Positions 13,201 to 23,619 of a stretch of DNA of 64,000 nucleotides are shown here, piece by piece (positions within the stretch are counted from its first letter, which is position 1; every line of letters starts with the position of its first letter). Both the position numbers and the translations under genes were made by a program. Source of the stretch: Butyriboletus loyo (taxonomy: Eukaryota; Basidiomycota; Agaricomycetes; Boletales; Boletaceae); the NCBI GenBank assembly GCA_038093515.1, contig JBBPSI010000021.1:62001-126000 (forward strand). Reading direction: 5' to 3'. The notes under the pieces were generated by a model. It did not search any database, was not told the origin of the DNA, and worked only from the letters and a program-made list of their open reading frames with translations.

Positions 13201-13880
13201 TCGGTATTCACATGGGCACATGGCACAAACCCGGTGAACCGTATGATCCCCACAAAGTCCACAATGATATCAAATACTCCAAAGAGGACGATGAGGCCAT
13301 CGACAACTGGATTTCCGGTGGGTCCATCTTTGTTGGTCTTTGGCATAGACGCTGACCTCAATATGCTACAAGACCACGTTGAGACCACCTGGCACAGCCT
13401 GGGCACTTGTGGTAGGGATATCTTTTCGTAACCAGCACTGCAATCCAACACCTTTTCCAGCTATGAAGCCCCGCGAAGAAGGTGGAGTCGTTGACGCGCG
13501 TCTCAATGTCTATGGTAAATTTTGCCGAGACAGAGATCATCGCAAAGGCTAATTATCTTATTCGTCGCACTCCAGGCACCCAGAACTTGAAGTGTGTAGA
13601 CTTGAGTATCTGCCCTGTACGTTTGCTGTATTTCATTCGCGAGTCCTGCAGTACTTATCCGCGGGTAGGACAACCTCGGCACGAATACGTATTCTGCTGC
13701 CCTGTTAGTCGGTGAGAAGGGAGCTGACCTCGTTTGTGAAGATCTCGGTGAGCACCGGACAAGCTGGAGACATTCGACCTTCTAATATTCTCCGTAGGTA
13801 TCAAAGTCAGGACACCGCACGCACCTGTTCCGCACGCACCCATCTCGAAGGGTGTTCCTACTACGCAGCAGGTCCGTTGA
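10270..13880 (+). CDS. AOX1: Alcohol (methanol) oxidase, GMC oxidoreductase
   Basis: FAD enzyme that oxidises short primary alcohols, mainly methanol, to aldehyde with release of H2O2. In wood- and litter-decay fungi it can supply peroxide and handle methanol freed from lignin and pectin. The gene is split into roughly 20 small exons. The N-terminus MVHPQEVDVIVCG joins GGPAGSVVAGRLAYADPN across an intron, making the FAD-binding Rossmann glycine motif. Further family blocks are ANILGGGSSINFQMYTRAS, DWDDFKTPGWTAK, HGYDGPIGISNGG, and the C-terminal active-site region with the His of WHSLGTCAMKPREEGG and the Asn of SICPDNLGTNTYSAALLVGE. The C-terminus is GVPTTQQVR, which is not a canonical PTS1, unlike the methylotrophic yeast enzymes. 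Length (about 650 residues) matches full-length AOX. No break in frame is evident. Confidence 0.95.
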
Positions 13881-13986
13881 GAATAAGAGTTCGAGGTTGT
13901 TCCACGTGACTGTTAACCTGTAACTGCTATTAGTTAGTTTATTTAGTAAATGATTTTTTTTTGTCTTTTCTCGAGCGTTGACTCTG

Positions 13987-15652
13987 ATGTTGCCTCGTCA
14001 CGTCCGAAGTTTCCTTGTCGCTCGACGTCCGCGTCCGCTCCCTCTCTCGACGCTCTTTCCTCCTCCGTTTCGGATATGCCCTCCATCCCGTTTGTTTCAT
14101 GCCTCCTCACGCTCCCACAACGAACCCCCCAAATCCCCCTTCCAGACTTTCGTCGAGGTCCTTCGTGAAGAACTCCGCAAGAACAGAGAGCTACAGGACA
14201 ATGTCAAGCAACTACAGGGTGATGTAGACAAGATGCAGGATTCAGAAGCACTGAAACGCGCCAGAGATGTCTACGAACGTGCAAGGGTACTTATTCAAGC
14301 TCCTCCCCACAGATCCCCGCCTTGCTCAACGTCTGTTCCTCTAGTTGACTTCAAGTATCAAAGAAAACCCCCGTTTGAGAGCGGCGGCGGAGGAACTCAA
14401 AAAGACCGGTGTCAAGGTTGGTGATGCCGTTTCCGAAGCACTCAAGACCATGGAGGAAAGCGAGATCATGCGCACAGCAAGTCAATTTCTAATCTCCGTA
14501 CCTCTCGTCACTTCATCTATACCCACTCAGATATCCCGTGCTACTACTTCTCTTTCCAACACTATTGCCCATACAACCGAACCTATCCGCAGTACAGCTG
14601 CCTACAAGACTCTGGCAGAGACCCTGGTCGACGCACTTGATGACTCTGGCTCTGCAAAGCATGCTGGCTTTGAGGACAAGGAGGCCCGCAGGCTGCGGCG
14701 ACAAAAGCGTCTCGAAAAAGCTGGGCTTTCCGCACGGCGCGCCATCTCGGAGAACCCTGAGTAAGCCCAGTTCTATGCAGACTCCCACCGCTTCTTAGTG
14801 CGCTTTTTTAGAGCTGGCCAAGCGCTCGTTTTCGTGAAACCCTCCGCAAGACAGGAAGCATGGGAGAACTTCAAGGCTACCAATCCTGTTATGCAGCGAA
14901 TATCTACTCTACAGTCTTCTTACCAAGAGTCGGAATCTCCGTTTGTCACCCCGATGCGTGCCGTGACATCAACGATTGGTTCTTGGTTCGAAGAGAATGA
15001 GGTGGCACAGGTGACACGCATGATGAGAGGTCTTGACCCAACCTTTTCACGCGAAGCGTTCGAGAGAGAACTAAGGGAATACATCGTCCCGGAAGTTGTC
15101 GATGCATATTTGTCTGCTGACCGGGAAGCATTAACGAGATGGTGTTCTGAAGCCGTAAGCACATTGCGTATTTCGAACAAATGGGTTACTGAATCGTTAT
15201 TGCTACGAGCAGACATACAATGTTCTGTGGGCAACGATGGAACAATACCTTCGTCAGGGACTCGTCAGTGATAGCAAAGTTCTTGATATACGACAAGTCG
15301 ATGTAAGCCATCAACTTGTCTGTGAATGATCGTTCTGACTTGGGACCAAGGTGTCGGATGGGAAAATCCTTGAGAATTCCATTCCGGTGTTTGTCGTCAC
15401 GTTTGCCACTCAGGAAATGCTACTGTTCAGAAATGCCGTTTCACGAGAGGTTGTAGTTGGAGCGGAGAACCGTGTGGAACAGTGCACCTATGCGGCCGTG
15501 ATCACACGCGTGGCGGAAAAGATGTCGGACGAGATTACTGGAGGGTGGAAGGTCATCGAGGTAATGTCTTCTCTGTGTTAAGGATGGTGTCAATGAATAC
15601 TCAACGTTCAACGTCGCAGATGGCGCGCAGATCTGCAAGAGCATACCTGTAG
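13987..15652 (+). CDS. TIM44: Mitochondrial import inner membrane translocase subunit TIM44
   Basis: Peripheral matrix subunit that tethers mtHsp70 to the TIM23 channel as part of the import motor. The start MLPRHVRSFLVARRPRPLPL is an Arg-rich, acid-free presequence, followed by FHASSRSHNEPPKSPFQTF. The N-terminal half is helical and charged (ELRKNRELQDNVKQLQG, RARDVYERA, NPRLRAAAEELKKTG). The conserved C-terminal domain follows an intron near 14765-14812: KPSARQEAWENFKATNP, then FSREAFERELREYIVPEVVD and FVVTFATQEMLLFRNA. It ends in IEMARRSARAYL with the stop at 15650-15652. Five or six exons. The ATG at 13987 is the first in frame; an upstream TTG of the same frame is ignored. The gene follows the oxidase in tandem, with about 100 bp between stop and start. 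Confidence 0.95.
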
Positions 15653-16667
15653 CCACTGTCGGTGGATATGAACATTCGTATTATGCCAGCTGCACCATCC
15701 ATTCCCATATATTATTTGTTGCACACTCACGTACTCACCACTCACTGCCACAGGCCTATCTTATCACCCTTATTATAGATGACATACCATCCCGATTGAT
15801 TGAGGTCCAACCAGGATCTTGCCAGATTCTGACAATATGATGACATGTCCACCATCGCAGATACTGAGTGCCTGGGGATAGCCACAGGATGCGGCTGAAC
15901 GTTGAATCCATGTCCAATCACGATGTTCCGAATGCTCCCGAGGCAGAACAAGCGATCTGTGCACGCAGCCATGGCAGACAGAATAGAGCGAGTTGAGAAC
16001 CTGGGCGCGTCAGTGAACGAGCACCCTATGCATTGGCTTGCGGAAGGCCGGCGTTCTCAGACTCTGGTATTGTCTATACAGGATTGCTACGCCTTGAGGT
16101 GCCAGATAGAAATAACTGGTGAGTTTAGGAATCTCAGAGGCTGCTGAGGAAGCTGTGGAGCTGCCCTTGAGGTGAGATGGCAGTTGGCCGACCTCATTTG
16201 AGCTATAGCTACTCGAGTGCAGCTGTTGAAAGCGGGACATATCGCATCACCTTGTACTCGTCGGACATCCACTTACAAGGCTATTGCAGTCATGCGAAGA
16301 GCTTCATCTGACTGAGAATCTGGTACGATGTAGGTGAAATTTCAATCTCGAGGCCTGTTATCCGTCTTGGCTATAATGAACCAAGAGACATACCACGCCC
16401 ATTCGATAGAGCAACGCTGCTTCCCTTCAGCAAGGAGTCTGTCACTGGATTGCAAAGGTCGCGTCCAATCTCTGCTAATCGACTGGTTTATTGACCTCGT
16501 TCTACACCTTGTAAAAGACGTCTCCTAGTATCTCGCTTGATGAGTGGTACGTGACGTTGGAAACCCCGCAGCCTGGCTTTGCGAGTCCATAGTAAGGCCC
16601 CAGCTTGTCAATATTCGATTCAGGGCACGTTGTGAGGGAAATGAGTATAACTACATGCTAACTTGAT
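15653..16667. other. Intergenic stretch between convergent TIM44 and TFIP11-like genes
   Basis: About 1 kb between two convergent stop codons. It contains only short overlapping open frames (76-81 codons) on both strands with no recognisable motif. Presumably 3' UTRs and spacer; the length is unusual for this window. Confidence 0.4.
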
Positions 16668-19501
16668 TTATTTGTTCGCTCTCACTACCATCTCTTCCAA
16701 AGTGATTGCCCGATACTCATCTCCTTCTGGGGCCCACACCGCATCGTCCTGAACGTAGACCAGAACACCGCCCTTACCACTTGGTCCTGACACCCTAAAC
16801 AGTGGCATCCGCGATGTCTCATGCGCACGTCCTGTTGGCATGAACAGTAGATTGTGTTCCGCAGCAAATTCTTCGACGATGGAGCGGAACCTGATCTCGT
16901 GCGTGCGAGATTTGGGTACGGCAGTGTCTTTGATGGCTCCCTTGATGATCCCGGCAGCGGTAGCAAGCTCCACCTTCGTATCAGGACGTATCAGTTTTGT
17001 GGGTGCATCAACTCCCAGTTCGATCGCCTCATTCATCAACTGTAACCCCCTCGTGAATCCCTTCTGGACACCCTTCAAAGCCAAGACGTCCTCCGCAAAA
17101 ACACCCTTCCAGTACGTATACCACTGAGCGACCTCTTCAAAACTCACGCGTGGTTGGATGAGCCAAATGTACAGCACATCAAGCCATTTTGGGAAGAACT
17201 CGACCTCCAAGAGTTGACTCATCACCGAGCCTCGGAGGAGAGAAGACCATGGAAGTACGACCTGAGCGAGTGGCCGCATCTCTTGTGCCCGTGGGTTTAC
17301 GCGGAACTCCTCGCGGAGATGGGATGCTAGCTTGGGAACGACGTATTTCAGTAAGAGGTTATCCCACTCGGCACCCTCGAAGATATCCCGCCATACGGCA
17401 AGGTCTTCGGAAAGGCCATCGGTTGCTGCCCAGGCGCGCAGCATAGATTTCACCTTCCTACGTGCGTCATCAAGGACACTTTCAACACGTAGACCAAGAT
17501 GAGGGAGCCAAGGGAAGACGAGTGATTGGAGAGGAACGGTGCTACGTTTGGGGTTCCATTCTGAGACAGCTTTGGCGAGTTTTGGGAGGATGAGTTGATC
17601 GAGCATATTGTCGCGTACAAAGGGAGGGAGGAAAGCAGCCCAAGTTTCGTAGAGCTTGATCGCGGGTGAGGAATCACAGGGATCCCATTCGTTGTTGATG
17701 GACATCCGCACTTTAGGAAGGCAGACATTCCAGAGAAGTGACTCAAAAGGTGTCATAGGTTGCTCAACGACAGGAGGCGAAGCAATGGCCCCAGTTCCGT
17801 ACAAGCTAACTTGGGCTTGCGAGGACTGCTCGACAAGATTAACTTTAAGAGCCTGCTTCCAAGTGCGGAATGTGGAAACGAGCGTGGATGGATCGCGAAG
17901 GGGATTCCACTGTACTACTATCCGTCGAACAGTTGGAGCAATGGCGGCGACAACGATCTCATCTAATCGATATTTGTCAAATTCTGTGGGGAACTGGAGG
18001 AGCTTGGAGAAAGGTAGTGAGAAGTCATCTAGGGTAGCTTCATATACCGAAGCGAGTTCCCTAGATTTGGTGTTGATCTCGTCCACTACGAGAGACACTT
18101 TTTGAAGCCGTGAAATTACTGCACAAATGAGATCGTCAGACTTCTTCATGGTGAGAGAGTTGCGGAAACGCATACACTCGGCCTCGGCGGCAACTTTTTT
18201 TCGTAGTCGAGTGTCCTCTTCAGAAATAAAGCGTTTACGGTCTTCAAGAGCCTTGGCTTCACGTGCAAGACCGTCAAGATCTGTCTTGCAAGCGGTTGCG
18301 ATGAGTCGTAGATTATGCCGGACTTCTGGTATTCGAGTCGGGTCTGTCGACGGTGTCCATGATGCCATGGAAATTTCGGCCAGCGAAGCAAGTTCGCGTG
18401 GCTAAGAGTATGTACGTTAGTAAAGGAGAGAGTCAAACATCTGGGACTGACCTCCCGTCCGGTAGCATCAATAATCGGTCCAATGCTTGGGGCTGACGGT
18501 TCATGACCAGCTTCTGCCACGATCTGCTCGTATGTCTTGTGCTCAACTCTGGTTTTAACCCTCCTTGGCTGCTTCCACGCATCTGACAGCTTATCCTTTG
18601 CCTCCTTTGCCTTCCTCACGGCAGGCGGTAGCTCTTCATCGTCGCTGACAACTTCGCCCCTCCTCCTGGCTTCCAATTTGGATTGCTCTGTCTTCTCCTT
18701 GAAGCCCTTGTAAGCGATACCCACGTTCTTCGGCCGCAACTTGCTCTCGATAGGGACGATGATACCCTCTCCGCTTGTACCAAGACCAGTACCCGCTTTC
18801 CAACCCATCTTGGCGAGCATTTGCGCACCTAGGGTGCCTCCTATCTTATGGAAGTGTGCTTGCTCGTGAGCGGGAAGGGGAGTACTGCGCTGAGAACTGG
18901 GGCCAGATGAAGACTCGCCGCGAAGGAAAGCACGCTGTGTCCGGGAAGTAACGCCGAATGAAGTGGGCAGATCAGACAAGGTGGAAGCGCCGAGGCCGGG
19001 TTTCGTCGGTGCAGGCGCGACGATTGGTGGCTCCGGTTCCGTTACTTCTTCATCCTGAATCTCGTCCAATGAGCTGTCCGAAGTTCCTTCCTCAGCATCC
19101 GTCCCATTTGCTGTCTCATCTGCCACCTCGTCATCCGTGTCATCGACTGCTTCATCTGCCGCCTCATCTTCCGCCTCCACATCTTCTGTTTCCTTCTTCA
19201 GTTCGACCTTCTCCCCTGATACAAATGCAGGGGCCTTTGTCCAGTCAGTTTTCTTTTGCCTTGCACCACCCTTCCGATCGTAACCCTCGTTATCACTGTC
19301 GCTCCCAAACACGCCGTAGATAGCATCTTTTTTCTCATTCCTTCGCCGTCGCTTGTGTCGGTAAGGGTCCTCGAAAAGCGCGTGCTCATCCGTCGCGTCC
19401 GGGTCATTCTCGTTTTGTTGGAAATCGGCTCCTGAACCCTCAGAAACATCCGAGTCGGAGTCGCCGTCGTCGAAAAATTGGCGTTTTCTTCGACCCATCA
19501 T
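16668..19501 (-). CDS. TFIP11: G-patch spliceosome-disassembly factor, TFIP11/Ntr1 (Spp382) family
   Basis: Activates the helicase Prp43/DHX15 to release the lariat and take the post-splicing spliceosome apart in the nucleus. Two coding exons with an intron at 18402-18451. The N-terminus MMGRRKRQFFDDGDSDSD is followed by an acidic low-complexity region (runs of DEAADEA type). The G-patch lies at about 18700-18830: IGGTLGAQMLAKMGWKAGTG, then LGTSGEGIIVPIESKLRPK and GIAYKGF. The second exon begins PRELASLAEIS and contains the GCFC-type helical domain (RNSLTMKKSDDLICAVISRL, IVVQWNPLRDPSTLVSTF, WKQALKVNL) and the C-terminal tail. At roughly 930 residues it is near the usual family length. Either of two adjacent ATGs (19501 or 19498) could be used. 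Confidence 0.94.
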
Positions 19502-20540
19502 GGATCGTGATCACCTTGCATAATTCGTGGGAAAGCGACTGTTGCGCTCGACTGGTTACCCAATATGGTAAGTCGTCGCTCGCTGAGGCCCCTGTCACGT
19601 TCAATCGACCCTTGCCATTGCGCGCCCTGGAAACGCTTCCCTAGCGTCTCCGCCTCATATTCAACGTATCCCATCGCTCCGACATTGACGCAATCGTAAG
19701 TGCATTTCCTCGTGCACCTTCGGCTGATGTCTCTCGGCTTCCACTTGAGTCGTCGACGCGGTGGCTCAACAGGCTCTATTAGTCGTCTGGGGCTGTTTCC
19801 AGGTGGTCACCATCGTTCTGACGCTCTCGACCTCTCCAACTTATCCATATCGTTGACCCGCCGCTTCGTATCACCTTCTGGACGTTCTTGGTTGCTGTAT
19901 AAGTCGCCTAGGATGTGCGCTTCCTCCTCCTACCCGCTTGCCTTGTCTCGAGCACTCCAAGGTGAGTCTTCTTTGCTCCCTTGCCCTGCAGCTTCATTGA
20001 CGCGTTCTGACATACTCCGCAGCTCCTTCGGCTGGTTTCTGGTTCCCTCAGCGTGGTGTGACACTCCCGACACATCCGTTTCGGCTGGGGTAGGTCCAAC
20101 GTTGACGCTCGTAACCACACTCCTCTCCCCTCGGGCACAATGCTTTGGGGTTCGTCTTGTTTGCGCAGGTCTTAGGGTGCCCAGGTACGTCCATGATGTT
20201 CGTCGATCTTCTTCAGTACATGCGCCCTCGACAACCTCTTCTCCCCCTCAAGATTGACGAATTCTTTCGGCTTCGCCACTGGGATCATTCGTTATACTGT
20301 CGCCGCTGCGTCGTACACCACTACTTCCATCCTATTGTGCCTCTACGTCACCCTCGATTTTCTCCTATATCACCACCCATTGTCTTCGTCACGTCTGCGC
20401 GACCCCGTGGTTTTCCGTCTCGGTCTGATGCCCTTTTCGCCGACAGGTTTCACCACCGTCTTCACTCACACCCTCTGCAACATCTCTCAATACCCTCGAC
20501 GGCGTCGACGCACATCTCAGCACACCTCGTAACATAACTA
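19502..20540 (+). other. Unassigned pyrimidine-rich region; possible small multi-exon gene diverging from the TFIP11-like gene
   Basis: Plus strand is CT-rich and carries several well-formed splice signals: ATG/GTAAGT near 19566, another GTAAGTGC near 19697, and GTGAGTC near 19961 followed by CCGCAG. Depending on splicing one reads a basic leader (MVSRRSLRPLSRSIDP) or a hydrophobic segment (ALLVVWGCFQVVTIVLTL). A later frame gives another membrane-like stretch (GIIRYTVAAASYTTTSILL). I could not build one model that keeps a frame through all exons, and I recognise no family. It may be a real small gene, a non-coding transcript, or composition alone. Confidence 0.2.
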
Positions 20541-20766
20541 GTTCTCACCGAGATTGAACCCCAAGCTTCCTCTCTGACGAAACGGGCTAACTGCGTTTGA
20601 TACTTTTTAACTGTGGATTTGTCATGATGAGCTACTTAATTACAATTGTCATTTGTTACTGCATAGTGATCTATTGGCATAAAGATACATCTCATTTCAT
20701 GTAATAGCTACAAATCTGCTATCGCAGTACATACATTCAAGCCATCAAACAAGGTTGCTGCTATAG

Positions 20767-20956
20767 CTATCTTTCCAAATAATCAACAGTGAGCACTTGA
20801 TGTCTTGATGCCTAACACATTCTGTGGGCACAGAAAAGGTCTTGTAGAAGTGATGATGTCAATGACAAGACCTTTTCTGCACTCACAGAATACATGTTTA
20901 GGCACCAAGGACTCAAGTACTCATCATCAACCTAAGATCATTATTTGGAAAGATAG
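20767..20956. repeat. Long imperfect inverted repeat (hairpin / possible MITE)
   Basis: The outer 17 bases, 20767-20783, are an exact reverse complement of 20940-20956 (CTATCTTTCCAAATAAT against ATTATTTGGAAAGATAG). The complementarity continues inward with mismatches and small gaps: a GCCTAA segment near 20810, TTCTGTG and then GCAC/GCAG next to AGAAAAGGTCTTGT near 20820-20845 pair with the ACAAGACCTTTTCT block near 20866-20880. Only about 15-20 bases near 20850 remain as a loop. The whole is about 190 bp. I see no clear target-site duplication: the bases outside are TATAG on the left and AATTC on the right. It could be a non-autonomous foldback element or a source of hairpin RNA. Confidence 0.75.
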
Positions 20957-21154
20957 AATTCTCAGAGAGTCCTCACAAGGAGAACAAATCACTGGGTACA
21001 AAGGAGCAGAACCCTTGCTTCAACGTTCTAAGAATGCCATGATCAAGTCGAACAGATCAGGACTTTTCAGCCAGTATCTGCTTATGTAATCAAACCTCAA
21101 AATCAATCAAACAAATAATATGGTACGGTATGATACATGCGTGGATGGACGTGT

Positions 21155-22810
21155 TTATGCAGAATACTCCAATTTAGCTAAGTAAGAGAGAGAGAGAGAT
21201 TTCAGAGCGTAGAATAGAAGAGGTGTTAAGAGTGACATACTCTCGTGTTTCTTGGCATCGCTGACCTTGCGTGCAGCTTTCGTGAGATCTTCTTGGACAA
21301 TGTACTCGCTGGTGGAGTCGTGCTGAGTTGATGAAGCACCCGACGTGGGAGAACGTACCGATCATCACGAATAGCAAACATTCCCGCTTCTGTAACGACG
21401 TTTCGCAAATCAGCGCCGTTGAAGCCATCCGTAAGCTGTAAAAGCCCAGCATCTCTATACCCACTATCTTTATACACGAACAACAGAAGCACGGACCTTC
21501 ACTATAGCCCCGTAATCAATCTCTCCACTCTTGTTCACCGGTTGAGCATGGATTTTCAGAATCTCTGAGCGCGCCTGTTCGTTGGGAAGTGGAATTTCGA
21601 TCTTTCGGTCCAGACGACCAGGCCGCAACAGGGCAGGATCCAGTGTATCTGGTCGATTCGTCGCCATAATGAGTTTTGTCCGTCCAAGCGAATCAAATCC
21701 ATCCATTTGGTTGAGTAGCTTGATAATATCGATTAGCATACTCTGACCCGCGATGCGTGAAGCACGAAAGTCCACTTACCTCCATCAGAGTTCTCTGGAT
21801 TTCTCTATCCGCGCTGGTCCCTTCCGAGAACCTCCTGCCTCCAATGGCATCTATCTCGTCCATGAAAATAACGCAGGGCTCGTGATCCCTTGCATATCCA
21901 AACATCTCACGGACAACTCGAGCTGATTCACCAATATACTTGTCAACGATGGCAGACGAGACAACTTTAAGGAAGTTGGTTTGGAGAGTGGCTGCTACCG
22001 CTCGGGCTAAAAGGGTTTTGCCCGTCCCAGGAGGGCCGTACAGAAGGACTCCCTTTGGCGGTTTGATACCCACACGGAGGAAAAGCTCAGGATTAAGGAG
22101 GGGGAGTTCAATCACCTGACAATGCACATTGGTAACGAATTCTTGAGGACGGATAAACGGTGAGGACTCACCTCGCGTAACTCGCGGACCTGTTCACTAA
22201 GACCACCGATACCCGCAAACGATGCTCCTCCCGGATCCTCCAAACTCATTTTATAGACCAGGGGGTCAACCTCTCGCGGAAGAATACGCATGATAGTGAG
22301 GGTCGTCATGTCCAGAGACACACGGGTCCCTGACTTGAGCTTTGTTGCTGACAATGCTGGGCGGTATGAAACGACATAGCGAGGGCCAGAAGATGCCTTG
22401 ACGATGACTAGAGCAGAGGCAGATATAGATGAGAGGGAGACATTGGTATTAGGTTAATCTTACATCTCTCGTCATCGAGCTGCTTCATAACTTCTCCGAT
22501 GATTTGACCAACTGACTGGACAGCTTTGATGTCATTCTCGGTCTGCGCAAAATCCTTCTCTAACGCCTTCAACGAGAACCGCACTATATTCAATTGTAGG
22601 TCAGTCCAAATGCAGACCTAAATACGTGTGAGATTGGCTGACGGTTCTTCAAGCTTTGGCTGATATTGTCATGCGTCCGCATTTTCTGGGGGGAACTTCA
22701 GGCATGTACAACATGACCCATGAGACAGCGCATACCTCACGATAATTCTTGAGAGCATCTTTTCTTCGTTGATCTATCGCGCCAGACGATGTCGAAGCGT
22801 GTGCATCCAT
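21155..22810 (-). CDS. RPT4: 26S proteasome regulatory ATPase subunit RPT4 (PSMC6)
   Basis: One of the six AAA ATPases in the base ring of the 19S particle; unfolds and feeds substrates to the 20S core. The start [20 protein letters not shown] is at 22810. AAA core: [19 protein letters not shown] (Walker A), [16 protein letters not shown] (Walker B), then [20 protein letters not shown] spliced across an intron, [19 protein letters not shown] (sensor and Arg fingers) and [20 protein letters not shown]. The [20 protein letters not shown] block is split between exons. The phrase [13 protein letters not shown] separates RPT4 from the other Rpt subunits. The last exon is tiny: after an intron containing a GA repeat near 21184 it reads TKLEYSA and stops at 21155. 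About eight exons. A tRNA gene lies 100 bp upstream. Confidence 0.96.
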
Positions 22811-22910
22811 GGTCGTAACAAAAGGAACAGTGACGCGTCCTCTTGACGCGTCAGTGCAAACAGACTCACATATGTAATCAACAAAGACCAGTTTGGTCCA
22901 TCAAACATCG

Positions 22911-22990
22911 GCCTGGTGGTCTAGTAGTATGATTCCTTGTTAGGGTTTCCTGAATCGAGGAGGTCCCGGGTTCAATTCCCGGCCAGGCCC
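22911..22990 (+). tRNA. tRNA-Pro(AGG) with a 9-nt intron
   Basis: The acceptor stem GGCCTGG (22911-22917) pairs with CCAGGCC (22983-22989), with discriminator C at 22990. The D-arm GGTCTAGTAGTAT and the T-arm CCGGGTTCAATTCCCGG are canonical. The anticodon stem is CCTTG/CGAGG. The loop has 16 bases instead of 7, so an insert of about 9 nt follows AGGG at the standard intron site after position 37, leaving loop TTAGGGT and anticodon AGG. A T-run near 23008 can serve as RNA polymerase III terminator. Confidence 0.93.
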
Positions 22991-23619
22991 TAAATGCGAA
23001 ATTGCATGTTTTTCCTCTTCATTTTTAACAGCTCTTCATTTTTAGTCTGCGTCGGCTGTCGTCCAGATACTACAATACTTTTACGATTCGTTACACTACG
23101 ACATACATATACATAGTTCACTTGGATACTTATACCTGGCCCGATAGTGAAATAGATTAGCGGAGGACCAGGCAGAACCAGTCGGGACCAATCCTGGCCA
23201 GTTCTCCAATGGCTGGTTTCGCTCGTTGGTTCGGAGGGTCATTTATAGTCGTTTGTTATGAAGCGCACCTCAGCTCGTTCCCCCCGAACTATGCTGACCC
23301 TTTATCAGGGAGGCCTGCAAATCAGGGACGTCGAAAAACTCTGGATCGTTACGACGTTCTGCGACAGGCTGAAATTATTTCGAAAGTTGTTATGTAGTAC
23401 CGATCAATAGATATCTCAATTCCGGAATGAACACGTCCATGAAAGGTTGAATGAAATGCAAGTCTGATTAGCGTCAGCCTAGGATATCATGCAAATACGA
23501 CTCCTACATCTCGATCATCTGGGTAGCTGACCGAGCAGTCGCATAGAACCATAAAGCGTCCGTGCTCCACACATGAGAAGTAAACAGCGCAGCAGACAGA
23601 GGAACATAAGGAGAATCCG
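22991..23619. other. Intergenic stretch, nothing recognised
   Basis: Between the tRNA and the 3' end of SEC1. One 62-codon open frame at 23209 has no recognisable content. The repeated word CCTGGCC / GGACCAGG near 23135-23200 is weakly palindromic. I see no gene. Confidence 0.4.
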
